NCBI GenBank assembly: GCA_030530185.1
Contig: JAUMVL010000009.1
Coordinates: 1 to 18,882 of the forward strand
Source: Clostridia bacterium
GTDB lineage: Bacteria > Bacillota > Clostridia > Christensenellales > CAG-138
Reading direction: 5' to 3'
Length of the DNA: 18,882 bases
Shown: in pieces, positions 6,956 through 13,924 of the stretch
Layout: every line of letters begins with the position of its first letter
Position numbering within the stretch: position 1 is the stretch's first letter
The notes under the pieces: generated by a model
The model's input: only the letters and a program-made list of their open reading frames with translations
Told to the model about the DNA's origin: nothing
Database searches by the model: none
Position numbers and translations under genes: made by a program

Positions 6956-8437
6956 ATGTATCCAAACATTCCGGACGTTAAACTCGGTATCGTTGCGGTT
7001 TCGCGCGACTGCTTCCCGATCGGTCTGTCCACACAGAGAAGAAAGAACATCGTTGCAGCTTATCCCGGCGACCTTTACGAATGCCCTGTTACCGTTGAAA
7101 ACGAGCTCGATATGCAAAAGGCCGTTGCCGATGTGAAGGCTAACGGCTGCAACGCGCTCGTCGTATTCCTTGGCAACTTCGGCCCCGAGACGCCGGAAAC
7201 GCTGATCGCAAAGCACTTCGACGGCCCCTGCATGTTCGTTGCGGCAGCGGAAGGCGACGGCGATCTGATCAACGGACGCGGCGACGCCTACTGCGGCATG
7301 CTGAACTGCTCGTATAACCTCGGTATGCGTCATCTTATGGGCTACATCCCCGAATATCCCGTCGGCACGGCGGACGATATTGCAAACATGATTGCAGACT
7401 TCGTCCCGGTTGCCCGCGCAGTGATCGGCGTCAAGAACCTCAAGATCATCACCTTCGGTCCCCGTCCGCAGGACTTCTTTGCCTGCAACGCCCCGATTAA
7501 GGGCCTGTACAACATCGGCGTCGAGATCGAAGAAAACTCCGAGCTCGATCTGCTCGTTTCCTATCGTGAGCATGCCGGTGATCCGCGCATTGAAGAAGTC
7601 TGCAAGGACATGGCCGAAGAGCTCGGCGTTTCTGGCAACAACTATCCCGAGCTTTTGCCGCGCATGGCGCAGTTTGAACTGACGCTTTTAGATTGGGCCG
7701 AAAACCACAAGGGCGACAGAAAGTACGTCGCGTTTGCGGACAAGTGCTGGCCGGCGTTCCCGAAGGAATTCGGCTTTGAGCCGTGCTTTGTTAACTCCCG
7801 ACTTGCCTCTCGCGGCATTCCGGTCGCCTGCGAAGTCGATATTTACGGTGCACTCTCCGAGTACATTGGCGCCTGCGTCTCCGGCGACGCGGTCACCCTG
7901 CTCGACATCAACAACAGCGTTCCCAAGCAGATGTGGGAAGCGCACATTCAGCATCGGTTCGACTACAAGCTCACCGATACGTTCATGGGCTTCCATTGCG
8001 GCAACACGCCGAGCTGCAAGATGTGTGCCGACCGTGCGGTCAAGTACCAGCTGATCCAGCATCGCCTTTTAGAGCCGGAAGGCTCCGAGCCCGACTTTAC
8101 ACGCGGCACGCTCGAAGGTGACATTGCATCGGGTGATATCACGTTCTATCGTCTCCAGTGCGATTCCGAGGGCAACCTCCGGTCATACATTGCCGAGGGC
8201 GAGGTGCTTCCGGTGGCCACGACGAGCTTTGGCGGCATCGGCGTATTCGCCATTCACGAGATGGGCCGGTTCTATCGGCACGTCCTGATTCAGAAGCGGT
8301 ACCCGCATCACGGCGCGGTCGCGTTCGGACATCATGGCAAGGCGCTGTTCGAGGTCTTCAAATTCCTCGGCGTACAGGACATCGCCTGGAACCAGCCGAA
8401 ATCCCTGCCCTATCCCACCGAAAACCCGTGGGCATAA
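6956..8437 (+). CDS. L-fucose / L-arabinose isomerase family protein
   Basis: The 493-residue product belongs to the cytoplasmic aldose-ketose isomerases of the L-fucose/arabinose isomerase family (COG2407-like). The three metal-ligand positions can be placed: Glu293 in CEVDIYG, Asp317 in LLDINN, and His459 (or His460) in AFGHHGK. The Glu-to-Asp distance of 24 residues equals that in E. coli FucI (E337, D361), and the late His corresponds to H528. The start follows a strong AAGGAGG at 6942-6948. It is a single-gene unit with its own promoter and terminator, with no fucose kinase, aldolase or sugar transporter beside it. The substrate may therefore not be L-fucose, and related enzymes act on D-arabinose, L-arabinose or modified sugars. 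Confidence 0.8.
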   Translation: MYPNIPDVKLGIVAVSRDCFPIGLSTQRRKNIVAAYPGDLYECPVTVENELDMQKAVADVKANGCNALVVFLGNFGPETPETLIAKHFDGPCMFVAAAEGDGDLINGRGDAYCGMLNCSYNLGMRHLMGYIPEYPVGTADDIANMIADFVPVARAVIGVKNLKIITFGPRPQDFFACNAPIKGLYNIGVEIEENSELDLLVSYREHAGDPRIEEVCKDMAEELGVSGNNYPELLPRMAQFELTLLDWAENHKGDRKYVAFADKCWPAFPKEFGFEPCFVNSRLASRGIPVACEVDIYGALSEYIGACVSGDAVTLLDINNSVPKQMWEAHIQHRFDYKLTDTFMGFHCGNTPSCKMCADRAVKYQLIQHRLLEPEGSEPDFTRGTLEGDIASGDITFYRLQCDSEGNLRSYIAEGEVLPVATTSFGGIGVFAIHEMGRFYRHVLIQKRYPHHGAVAFGHHGKALFEVFKFLGVQDIAWNQPKSLPYPTENPWA

Positions 8438-8457
8438 CCGATTCCGTTTGAATCCGT

Positions 8458-8486
8458 ACGGGAGAGCCTTTCGCTCTCCCGTTTTG
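8458..8486 (+). terminator. Terminator of the fucose isomerase-like gene
   Basis: A perfect 10-bp stem ACGGGAGAGC (8458-8467) / GCTCTCCCGT (8473-8482) with loop CTTTC is followed by TTTT. It lies 20 bases after the stop. Confidence 0.88.
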
Positions 8487-8541
8487 CTGTTCTCGGCATA
8501 CCCCGTATGCTGATTTGATATATTCTATAAACATATTTTAC

Positions 8542-8570
8542 TTGTACCGTATCGAAAAATCCCGTATAAT
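8542..8570 (+). promoter_or_regulatory. Promoter of the F420-ligase-like gene
   Basis: There is a -35 TTGTAC (8542-8547), a 17-base spacer and a consensus -10 TATAAT (8565-8570). It predicts a leader of about 85 bases before ATG 8662. I see no riboswitch in that leader. Confidence 0.7.
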
Positions 8571-8661
8571 GGGTAAGGAACAGGGATTTTTGCTTCTATT
8601 CCGACGGCCGAACTGATTGGGCCGCATTATTTTTCCGACCATCGAAAGGAGATTTTTCAAC

Positions 8662-9858
8662 ATGGAAGCAACAAGACGGGTTGGTACGGTTTCTCGCGGG
8701 ATTCGTTGCCCGATCATCCGGCAGGGCGACAATCTTGCCGCGATCGTGGCAGAAAGCGTTCTGGAAGCCGCAAAGAGCGACGGGTTCGGCATTCGTGATC
8801 GCGACGTCATCGCCGTCACCGAGTCGGTCGTCGCGCGGGCACAGGGCAATTATGCAACCGTGAACGATATCGCAGCGGACGTAAGGAAGAAGCTCGGCGG
8901 CGAAACAATCGGCGTTATCTTCCCGATCCTCTCCCGCAATCGCTTTGCGATCTGCCTCCGCGGCATTGCCAAGGGTGCCAAGAAGGTCGTTCTGCAGCTC
9001 AGTTATCCGTCCGACGAAGTCGGCAACGAGCTGGTGAGTCTCGATAAGCTGGATGAAGCCGGTGTCAATCCGTATTCCGATGTCCTGACGCTCGCAAAAT
9101 ACCGTGAGCTGTTCGGCGTCAACCGTCATCCGTTTACGAACGTGGATTACGTCGAATACTACGGCAACCTCATCAAGGAAAGCGGTGCAGATGTGGAGAT
9201 CATCTTCGCAAACAATCCGCGCGCGATCCTTTCGTACACCGATGCCGTTCTTGCCTGCGACATTCACACCCGTGCAAGAACGAAGCGGATTTTGAAAGCT
9301 GCCGGCGCGCGTATCGTCTGTGGCCTCGATGACATTCTCTCCGCCCCGATCCACGGCAGCGGCTACAACGAAACCTGCGGCCTCTTGGGCTCCAATAAGT
9401 CCACCGAGGACACGATCAAGCTGTTCCCTCGCGATTGCATGCCCGTGGTGCTCGACATTCAACGTCGAATCAAGGATGCAACCGGCAAAAACGTCGAAGT
9501 CATGATCTATGGCGACGGTGCGTTCAAAGATCCGCAGGGCAAGATCTGGGAGCTGGCGGATCCGATGGTCTCCCCGGCCTATACGAGCGGCCTGATCGGC
9601 ACGCCGAGTGAACTGAAGCTCAAGTACCTTGCCGACAACGATTACAAGGAGTTGTCCGGCGAAGAACTGCGTGAAGCAATCTCCGAGAGCATCCGCAAGA
9701 AGGATCGCGATCTGTTCGGCAAAATGGTCTCCGAAGGCACGACGCCGCGTCAGCTGACCGACTTGATCGGCTCGCTGTGCGATCTGACCTCCGGTTCCGG
9801 CGACAAGGGAACCCCCGTCGTCCTCGTGCAGGGTTATTTCGATAACTACACGAACTAA
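8662..9858 (+). CDS. Coenzyme F420-0:L-glutamate ligase-like protein
   Basis: The 398-residue product resembles the F420_ligase family at its N-terminus: RGIRCPIIRQGDNLAAIV (about 12-29), DGFGIRDRDVIAVTESVVA (about 40-58), then a strand-rich stretch with FPILSRNRFAICLRG. CofE-type ligases add gamma-linked glutamates to F420 using GTP. This protein is longer than CofE (about 250 residues), and the extra C-terminal 150 residues include GSGYNETCGLLGSNKST and a VMIYGDGAFKDP segment. Such long homologues occur in Clostridia that are not known to make F420, so their function is unclear. ATG 8662 is chosen over an in-frame ATG at 8617 because AAAGGAG lies at 8646-8652. The gene stands alone with its own promoter and terminator. 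Confidence 0.7.
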   Translation: MEATRRVGTVSRGIRCPIIRQGDNLAAIVAESVLEAAKSDGFGIRDRDVIAVTESVVARAQGNYATVNDIAADVRKKLGGETIGVIFPILSRNRFAICLRGIAKGAKKVVLQLSYPSDEVGNELVSLDKLDEAGVNPYSDVLTLAKYRELFGVNRHPFTNVDYVEYYGNLIKESGADVEIIFANNPRAILSYTDAVLACDIHTRARTKRILKAAGARIVCGLDDILSAPIHGSGYNETCGLLGSNKSTEDTIKLFPRDCMPVVLDIQRRIKDATGKNVEVMIYGDGAFKDPQGKIWELADPMVSPAYTSGLIGTPSELKLKYLADNDYKELSGEELREAISESIRKKDRDLFGKMVSEGTTPRQLTDLIGSLCDLTSGSGDKGTPVVLVQGYFDNYTN

Positions 9859-9862
9859 AACG

Positions 9863-9889
9863 AAAAGCTGCCTCGCGGCAGCTTTTTTG
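9863..9889 (+). terminator. Terminator of the F420-ligase-like gene
   Basis: A 10-bp stem AAAAGCTGCC (9863-9872) / GGCAGCTTTT (9877-9886) with loop TCGC is followed by a T run. It starts 5 bases after the stop. Confidence 0.85.
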
Positions 9890-9890
9890 T

Positions 9891-9926
9891 ATCAAAAAGG
9901 CGTACCGGACGGTACGCCTTTTTGAT
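9891..9926. terminator. Bidirectional terminator hairpin between convergent genes
   Basis: A perfect 16-bp inverted repeat (9891-9906 / 9911-9926) has a 4-base loop and an A-tract at one side and a T-tract at the other. It can end transcription from either direction, and it sits between the F420-ligase-like gene on the plus strand and the amber-interrupted exported protein gene on the minus strand. Confidence 0.85.
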
Positions 9927-9934
9927 GCTTTGCT

Positions 9935-11128
9935 TTACGCGGCAGGATCAAGCGCAGCTTCGGGCGCTGCGCCGGTACGAGCAAGGTAATCTCCTGCCGT
10001 TTCAAACGCGTCGAGCAAACTGCGATACACCGTATAGGTGGCATCGGCCTGATCTTCCTGTGCGAGCAAGAGCATGATATACAGATGGGAATCGGCGCTC
10101 CATGCAGTCAGATCCATCTTCACGGTGATGCCGGATACTTCCGCCGTTCCGCTGCAGGTACGTGCAGCATACTTTTCTCCGGCCAGTCCGTCGGTAATTT
10201 CGGAGAAGCTGCTTTCTCTCTCCTCACTCGAAAACTATCCCTGCAGCATTTCCAGCATCATATCGATCAACTCGGGTGTCAGCGCCATGCCGAGGACAGA
10301 TGCATCCTGCGACATCATAGAAATCACCGCGAGCGTCTCCACGTCATCGGACTTGGTAAATGACACCCTCTGCTCATCCATTTCGTATGAATACGATGCA
10401 TCGGAAAGACGCAGTGCGAAGTTGAGCTAGTCGGCAGGGCTGTAAACGACGGTCTCGGTCAACGGATAGAACAGCTTCAAGATATCATCGGTCGCATCAC
10501 TGACGAAGCTGCTGACGCAGACAAACGCCATATAATCGCCGCAGCGAATGCAGGCTTCCTTCTGATATGCATCCACTCCGTAGATCTTGCTTGTAATAAC
10601 GATGCCCGGATGCAGATCGGTTCCAAGCGGAATCTGCGCACTCTCGGCCTTCACATCCGAGAAACCGACGTTTTCCAGCATGGAGGGCAGCATCGGAAGC
10701 ATTGCCTCCACCAGTTGATCCACCGTAAACAGGGATGCCGCAGCGCCGTAATTCTTTTCAATGTCCTGAAATGTTACCGTGATGCTTTGCAGGTTGTCCG
10801 CGCTCGATGCGGAAAACTCGATAAACGAGCCGCCCTGTCGAATCAATTCCTGTACATCGGCAGAGACGAGCGATTCTCCGATATTGTTCATCGCCGCAAT
10901 GGCAGCCGCATCGGCAATCGTCCATCCCTCGAGCTTACAGCCATAACCCAGCGTTGTATTTTCATAAACATCGCCGCTGACTGTGCCCAGCGTCAGAAGA
11001 CCTTCCTTCCAAATCGGTTCCGAAGTCGGTTCTGCAGTGGGATCATCGTCTGCCAGAATCGGCCGTCCTGCACCGACTGTGCAAATCAGCAGCAGCGCTG
11101 CCAGCAATAGACCGGTAATTTTTTTCAT
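9935..11128 (-). pseudogene. Exported protein gene with two in-frame TAG codons
   Basis: Read on the minus strand from ATG 11128-11126 (AGAGGAG upstream), the frame runs to TAA 9935-9937 and is broken only by two TAG codons at 10427-10429 (codon 234) and 10235-10237 (codon 298). Without them the product would have 397 codons. Residues 1-27 form a signal peptide (K-K-I, a Leu/Ala-rich core, then a likely cleavage after PILA), followed by a DPTAEPTSEP spacer. The sequence between and after the ambers stays protein-like: LTPELIDMMLEMLQG before the second TAG, then DGLAGEKYAARTCSG and the acidic/aromatic tail. There is no frameshift. TAG terminates ybaK and pepE nearby, so genome-wide recoding is unlikely. 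A pseudogene by two CAG-to-TAG changes is the simplest reading; amber suppression is the alternative. No known domain is recognised. Confidence 0.65.
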
Positions 11129-11160
11129 AATCGGGGCTCCTCTCATAAACACTCACAGAT

Positions 11161-11190
11161 ATCGTACCATACCGTTCGCTCTGCCGTCAA
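11161..11190 (-). promoter_or_regulatory. Promoter of the amber-interrupted exported protein gene
   Basis: On the minus strand there is a -35 TTGACG (11190-11185), an 18-base spacer and a -10 TACGAT (11166-11161) preceded by TGG (extended -10). It lies about 33 bases upstream of the start codon, so the gene appears to keep a working promoter. Confidence 0.5.
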
Positions 11191-11232
11191 GTCAGAACCG
11201 TAACTTCAGCCGTAATTTGCTCCCCGTTTTTT

Positions 11233-11266
11233 AAAAAGAAAAGCAGCAAAGCGTCTGCTTTGCCGC
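11233..11266 (-). terminator. Terminator of the stand-alone DAK/FakA-domain gene
   Basis: Read on the minus strand, a stem of 10 pairs (one G-T wobble) between 11266-11257 and 11252-11243, loop of 4, is followed by TTTTCTTTTT. It lies about 20 bases after the stop of the 87-residue gene. Confidence 0.75.
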
Positions 11267-11286
11267 ATGGTTTCAGGTGTTGTCTT

Positions 11287-11550
11287 TCAGCCCTTCAGGC
11301 CGCGTGCCTGCCGGTCCATATCCTCGACGACGATATCATAAATCTCCCCGAGGGAAGCGCAATATTCGAGCACCTTCCACGGCTCGTTGGTATGATAGTG
11401 GATCTTAATCATCTCCGAAAAGCCGACCGCAAGCAGGCTGTCCCCGACAAAATGCTCGGTAATGTAATCGTTGATCGCATCCTCATCAAGGTCGTGGCCA
11501 TCGATCAAAAGCTGCGTGTCATAACGATATTCAATGGATTGTTCGCTCAT
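11287..11550 (-). CDS. Stand-alone FakA-type (DAK/YloV) C-terminal-region domain protein
   Basis: The product has only 87 residues but matches a block of the fatty-acid kinase FakA/YloV (DAK family): YRYDTQLLIDG (8-18), GDSLLAVG (36-43), IKIHYHTNEP (48-57) and LGEIYDIVVEDMDRQ (67-81). In FakA this block lies after the kinase and DhaL-type domain and contacts the fatty-acid-binding partner FakB/DegV. Here it occurs without the ATP-binding domain, so it cannot be a kinase. Small single-domain homologues are known in Firmicutes, usually unnamed. AAGGAGA precedes the ATG at 11550. It has an extended -10 promoter and its own terminator. It may regulate or bind a FakB/DegV-type protein; this is inference. 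Confidence 0.75.
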   Translation of the reverse strand: MSEQSIEYRYDTQLLIDGHDLDEDAINDYITEHFVGDSLLAVGFSEMIKIHYHTNEPWKVLEYCASLGEIYDIVVEDMDRQARGLKG

Positions 11551-11578
11551 ACTCTTTCTCCTTCATTACAATATCGGG

Positions 11579-11584
11579 ATTATA
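11579..11584 (-). promoter_or_regulatory. Extended -10 promoter for the DAK/FakA-domain gene
   Basis: On the minus strand TGGTATAAT is present (TATAAT at 11584-11579). The best -35 at 17-base spacing is TGTGCA, a weak match, so the promoter would rely on the extended -10. It lies 28 bases upstream of the start codon. Confidence 0.5.
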
Positions 11585-11642
11585 CCATATCCCTCCGGAT
11601 TTGCACACCCCTGCAAAAATCTTTTTTGCAAAGAGGCCTGCG

Positions 11643-12122
11643 CTATCGTTCGGTCAGGTCCGCATAGACGGCATTTGCCGCGCGCAAATAGTCGTCCGGC
11701 CTCAGCTCTATCTGGCAGCCGATTCGCCCTGCGGAAACATAGATCTTCTCAAAAAGCATCGCGCTTTCGTCGAGCCGGGTTGCGAATGTTTTTTTCATGC
11801 CGATTGCCGTGCAGCCGCCCCGCACATATCCGGTCAACGGGAACAATTCCTTTTGCGGAATCATCTGAACGGACTTTACACCGACCGAACGCGCGCATTT
11901 TTTGAGATCGAGCGTCTCGTCGATCGGAATCACGAAGACATAGTGCTCGCGGTCGTTGCCGACCGTCACCAGCGTTTTGAACACCTGTTCATGGTCGAGC
12001 CCGAGCCGGTCCGCCGTTTCGCATGCATCCGTGAATTCGTCGGCCTCATATTCCGCATGCTCGTATGCGATCCCGAGCCGGTCGAGAATGCGCATCGCAT
12101 TTGTCTTCACTTGTTTGGACAT
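11643..12122 (-). CDS. ybaK: Cys-tRNA(Pro) deacylase, YbaK/EbsC family
   Basis: The 159-residue cytoplasmic enzyme hydrolyses mischarged aminoacyl-tRNA (Cys-tRNAPro, and in some subgroups Ala- or Ser-tRNA). Family residues seen are Lys49 in VFKTLV, the RGGCTAIG loop (101-108) followed by two lysines, and a late NAVYADL tail. The length is as expected. ATG 12122 is preceded by AGGAG at 7 bases, whereas an in-frame ATG at 12227 lies inside the pepE-like gene and gives an atypical extension. The stop is TAG (11645-11643). It follows the pepE-like stop after 20 bases, so it is probably the last gene of the rlmB-pepE-ybaK unit. No strong terminator is seen before 11643; a weak A/T stem lies at about 11600-11632. 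Confidence 0.88.
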   Translation of the reverse strand: MSKQVKTNAMRILDRLGIAYEHAEYEADEFTDACETADRLGLDHEQVFKTLVTVGNDREHYVFVIPIDETLDLKKCARSVGVKSVQMIPQKELFPLTGYVRGGCTAIGMKKTFATRLDESAMLFEKIYVSAGRIGCQIELRPDDYLRAANAVYADLTER

Positions 12123-12142
12123 TCTTGCGCTCCTCTCCTGTT

Positions 12143-12862
12143 CTATCGAATCCGCAGGCTCTCTCCGCCATGCAAAACCTGCGTCAGCATCCCGTTTTCG
12201 ATCCGGTATGCCGCTCCGAAAATCCATTCGCCCATCCCGTCGCCGTACAGATAGCCGCCGTCCTCAATTGCATAAAAGCAACGACCATAACTGTCCGGAT
12301 AGGTAATGTCTTCATAGACGCGTAAACCGTCGAGGATATCATCCCGATAGGCTTGATAATGCGGCAGCAGGATTGTTTCGGTCAGTCCAAGTCCCGGCAA
12401 AAAGCGTACATAACTTGGATCGATCGCCTCCCCCGGCTCCTCCGGCTGCGCATAGACGATTTGGGCACAGTTCATCGATCCCGCGCTGATCCCGATCAGC
12501 GTGCCGTCAAATGTCTTGAGCAATTCCTTCAGCCGAATCTGTTTGAAAAAGCGGTTCTGCGTCGGAACGTGTCCGCCCGAAAGCACAATCAAGTTCGATC
12601 GATCCAGCAATTCTTTTGCCCGATCCGCGTTCTGTCCGTCCAAAAATTCATACGACGCGACCGAAAAGCCGGCATTTTCAAAGCCCGCTTTGATTTCATT
12701 TCCAAAGAACATCGTCCGCTCATGCGCATTCGGGTCCGAGCAAATCAACAGGCCCCGTATCGGATCCGGCAATGCGGCGTGCAGTCGTTCCATTAGGCCG
12801 TTGGAAGGATCGATTTCGGGTTTTCCGTAAAAGCAAAGACTGCTTGTCAAAAAATACCGCAT
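12143..12862 (-). CDS. Peptidase E-like (S51 family) protein
   Basis: The 239-residue product looks like a PepE/cyanophycinase-type class I glutaminase-fold serine peptidase. The nucleophile elbow is GISAGS (124-129; Ser126), preceded by LSGGHVPTQNRFF (94-106). The probable His is His168 in LLPHYQ. PepE hydrolyses Asp-X dipeptides in the cytoplasm, and the same fold covers other activities. ATG 12862 is chosen because GGAGG lies upstream, while an ATG at 12964 would lie deep in the upstream gene. The first 16 bases overlap the end of the rlmB-like gene (12847-12862), a sign of translational coupling. The stop is TAG. Confidence 0.8.
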   Translation of the reverse strand: MRYFLTSSLCFYGKPEIDPSNGLMERLHAALPDPIRGLLICSDPNAHERTMFFGNEIKAGFENAGFSVASYEFLDGQNADRAKELLDRSNLIVLSGGHVPTQNRFFKQIRLKELLKTFDGTLIGISAGSMNCAQIVYAQPEEPGEAIDPSYVRFLPGLGLTETILLPHYQAYRDDILDGLRVYEDITYPDSYGRCFYAIEDGGYLYGDGMGEWIFGAAYRIENGMLTQVLHGGESLRIR

Positions 12863-13599
12863 GGCGCCTCCTGCCCCAAAAGCCGCTGCATCATCAGCGC
12901 CGCAAAGACGGCAGCATTGAGCGACTCGGCACGGCCGCGCATCGGCATCCGATACAAACTGCACAGAGCTGCGACCGCATCGGATACGCCGTTGCCCTCA
13001 TTGCCCACAACCAGTACAACATCCTCCCCGTGCGGCGGAAGCACGGATTCCCCTCCAAGGTGTCCGCAGATGCACGCATAGCCCTGCTGCTTCAGACGCG
13101 GCAGCTCCGCAGTGAGGTCGCCGATCCACACCGGCAGGTGATACGTCGAACCCATTGCCGCACGCAGGGCCTTTGGCGAATACGGATCGACCGAATCAGG
13201 TGAAAGCAAAATTCCGCTTGCGCCGAGCGCGTCGGCCGTTCGCGCAATCGTCCCAAGATTGCCCGGATCCTGCAGCCGGTCGAGCGCGACAATCAGCCCA
13301 TGCGGATAGGTTGTCGGGCACACCGTTGACGGCGTACGCACGACGGCACACAGCGATTGCGGCGTTTTTTGCGTGCTGATCGCCTCCATGACGGACGGTG
13401 AAACCGGAACGACTTCGTACCCCTTCGGCACATCGGCATCAAAAAGCGCGTAAATTGTTTCGATCTCGGCGCCGGAAAGCGCAGCGTCGCGCACGAGCTT
13501 GTCCCCCTCGATCAGGTGCAAACCCGTGCGTTCCCGTTCCTTATGCTGCTGCAAGGCGCGCACCGCCTTGATGCGCTCATTGGTTCGTGATGAAATCAT
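12847..13599 (-). CDS. TrmH/SpoU-family rRNA (guanosine-2'-O-)methyltransferase, RlmB-like
   Basis: The 250-residue product has an N-terminal substrate-binding part (residues 1-90, L-I-E-G-D-K-L-V near 29-36) and a SPOUT catalytic domain. Motif 1 is NLGTIARTADALGASG (114-129), motif 2 VVGNEGNG (197-204), and motif 3 MPMRGRAESLNAAVFA (218-233). These are the SAM-binding knot motifs. Substrate could be 23S rRNA (RlmB/TsnR-like) or another RNA. ATG 13599 is the most family-like start, but I see no good ribosome binding site. An in-frame ATG at 13629 lies inside the L28 terminator hairpin and is not favoured. No promoter is evident in the few bases between, so transcription may come through from rpmB. 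Confidence 0.85.
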   Translation of the reverse strand: MISSRTNERIKAVRALQQHKERERTGLHLIEGDKLVRDAALSGAEIETIYALFDADVPKGYEVVPVSPSVMEAISTQKTPQSLCAVVRTPSTVCPTTYPHGLIVALDRLQDPGNLGTIARTADALGASGILLSPDSVDPYSPKALRAAMGSTYHLPVWIGDLTAELPRLKQQGYACICGHLGGESVLPPHGEDVVLVVGNEGNGVSDAVAALCSLYRMPMRGRAESLNAAVFAALMMQRLLGQEAPCGIF

Positions 13600-13616
13600 A
13601 AATTTTTCGGTATGAC

Positions 13617-13640
13617 AAAAAACCACCATGCGGTGGTTTC
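13617..13640 (-). terminator. Terminator of rpmB
   Basis: Read on the minus strand, AAACCACC (13639-13632) pairs with GGTGGTTT (13627-13620) around loop GCAT, followed by a T run. It lies 17 bases after the rpmB stop and just upstream of the rlmB-like start. Confidence 0.85.
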
Positions 13641-13656
13641 TGTGTATGAAAACAAA

Positions 13657-13848
13657 TCAGTTGCTGCGTGCAACCTTACCGGAACGCAGGCAACGCGTGC
13701 AGACGCTCATCTTCTGCGTCTTGCCATCGACGACAACATGAACGGTCTGGATATTCGGTGCCCAACTCCGCTTGGTCTTGCGGTTGGAATGGCTGACCAG
13801 ATTACCGGACATGACGCCCTTCTTGCAGACTTCACAGAACTTACCCAT
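13657..13848 (-). CDS. rpmB: 50S ribosomal protein L28
   Basis: The 63-residue structural protein of the large ribosomal subunit has the N-terminal M-G-K-F-C-E-V-C and a C-terminal C-T-R-C-L-R. This gives two CxxC pairs (C5, C8, C50, C53), so it is the zinc-binding paralogue type. SNRKTKRSWAPN (21-32) is a conserved L28 stretch. A near-perfect AAGGAGG lies before the ATG. It has its own promoter and terminator. Confidence 0.95.
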   Translation of the reverse strand: MGKFCEVCKKGVMSGNLVSHSNRKTKRSWAPNIQTVHVVVDGKTQKMSVCTRCLRSGKVARSN

Positions 13849-13883
13849 TCAGTCCACCTCCTTGCTAAAACTCGAACATTGCA

Positions 13884-13912
13884 ATATTACCACACGATTG
13901 CGTACAATGCAA
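13884..13912 (-). promoter_or_regulatory. Promoter of rpmB
   Basis: On the minus strand there is a -35 TTGCAT (13912-13907), a 17-base spacer and a -10 TAATAT (13889-13884) with TGG before it (extended -10). It uses the same -35 hexamer as the trmL promoter. Confidence 0.6.
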
Positions 13913-13924
13913 GTGTTTTTTTCA

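Noticed and set aside
8496..8510. Short inverted repeat GCATAC-CCC-GTATGC between two genes
   Set aside because: Six base pairs, not near a start or T run; likely chance. Its distance upstream of the -35 at 8542 makes an operator possible but unsupported.
9935..11128. Genome-wide TAG reassignment to an amino acid
   Set aside because: TAG ends the ybaK gene (11643-11645) and the pepE-like gene (12143-12145) at family-typical lengths, so TAG works as a stop here.
11600..11642. Possible terminator after ybaK
   Set aside because: There is an A/T stem (GCAAAAA / TTTTTGC) but no GC-rich stem or following T run on the minus strand.
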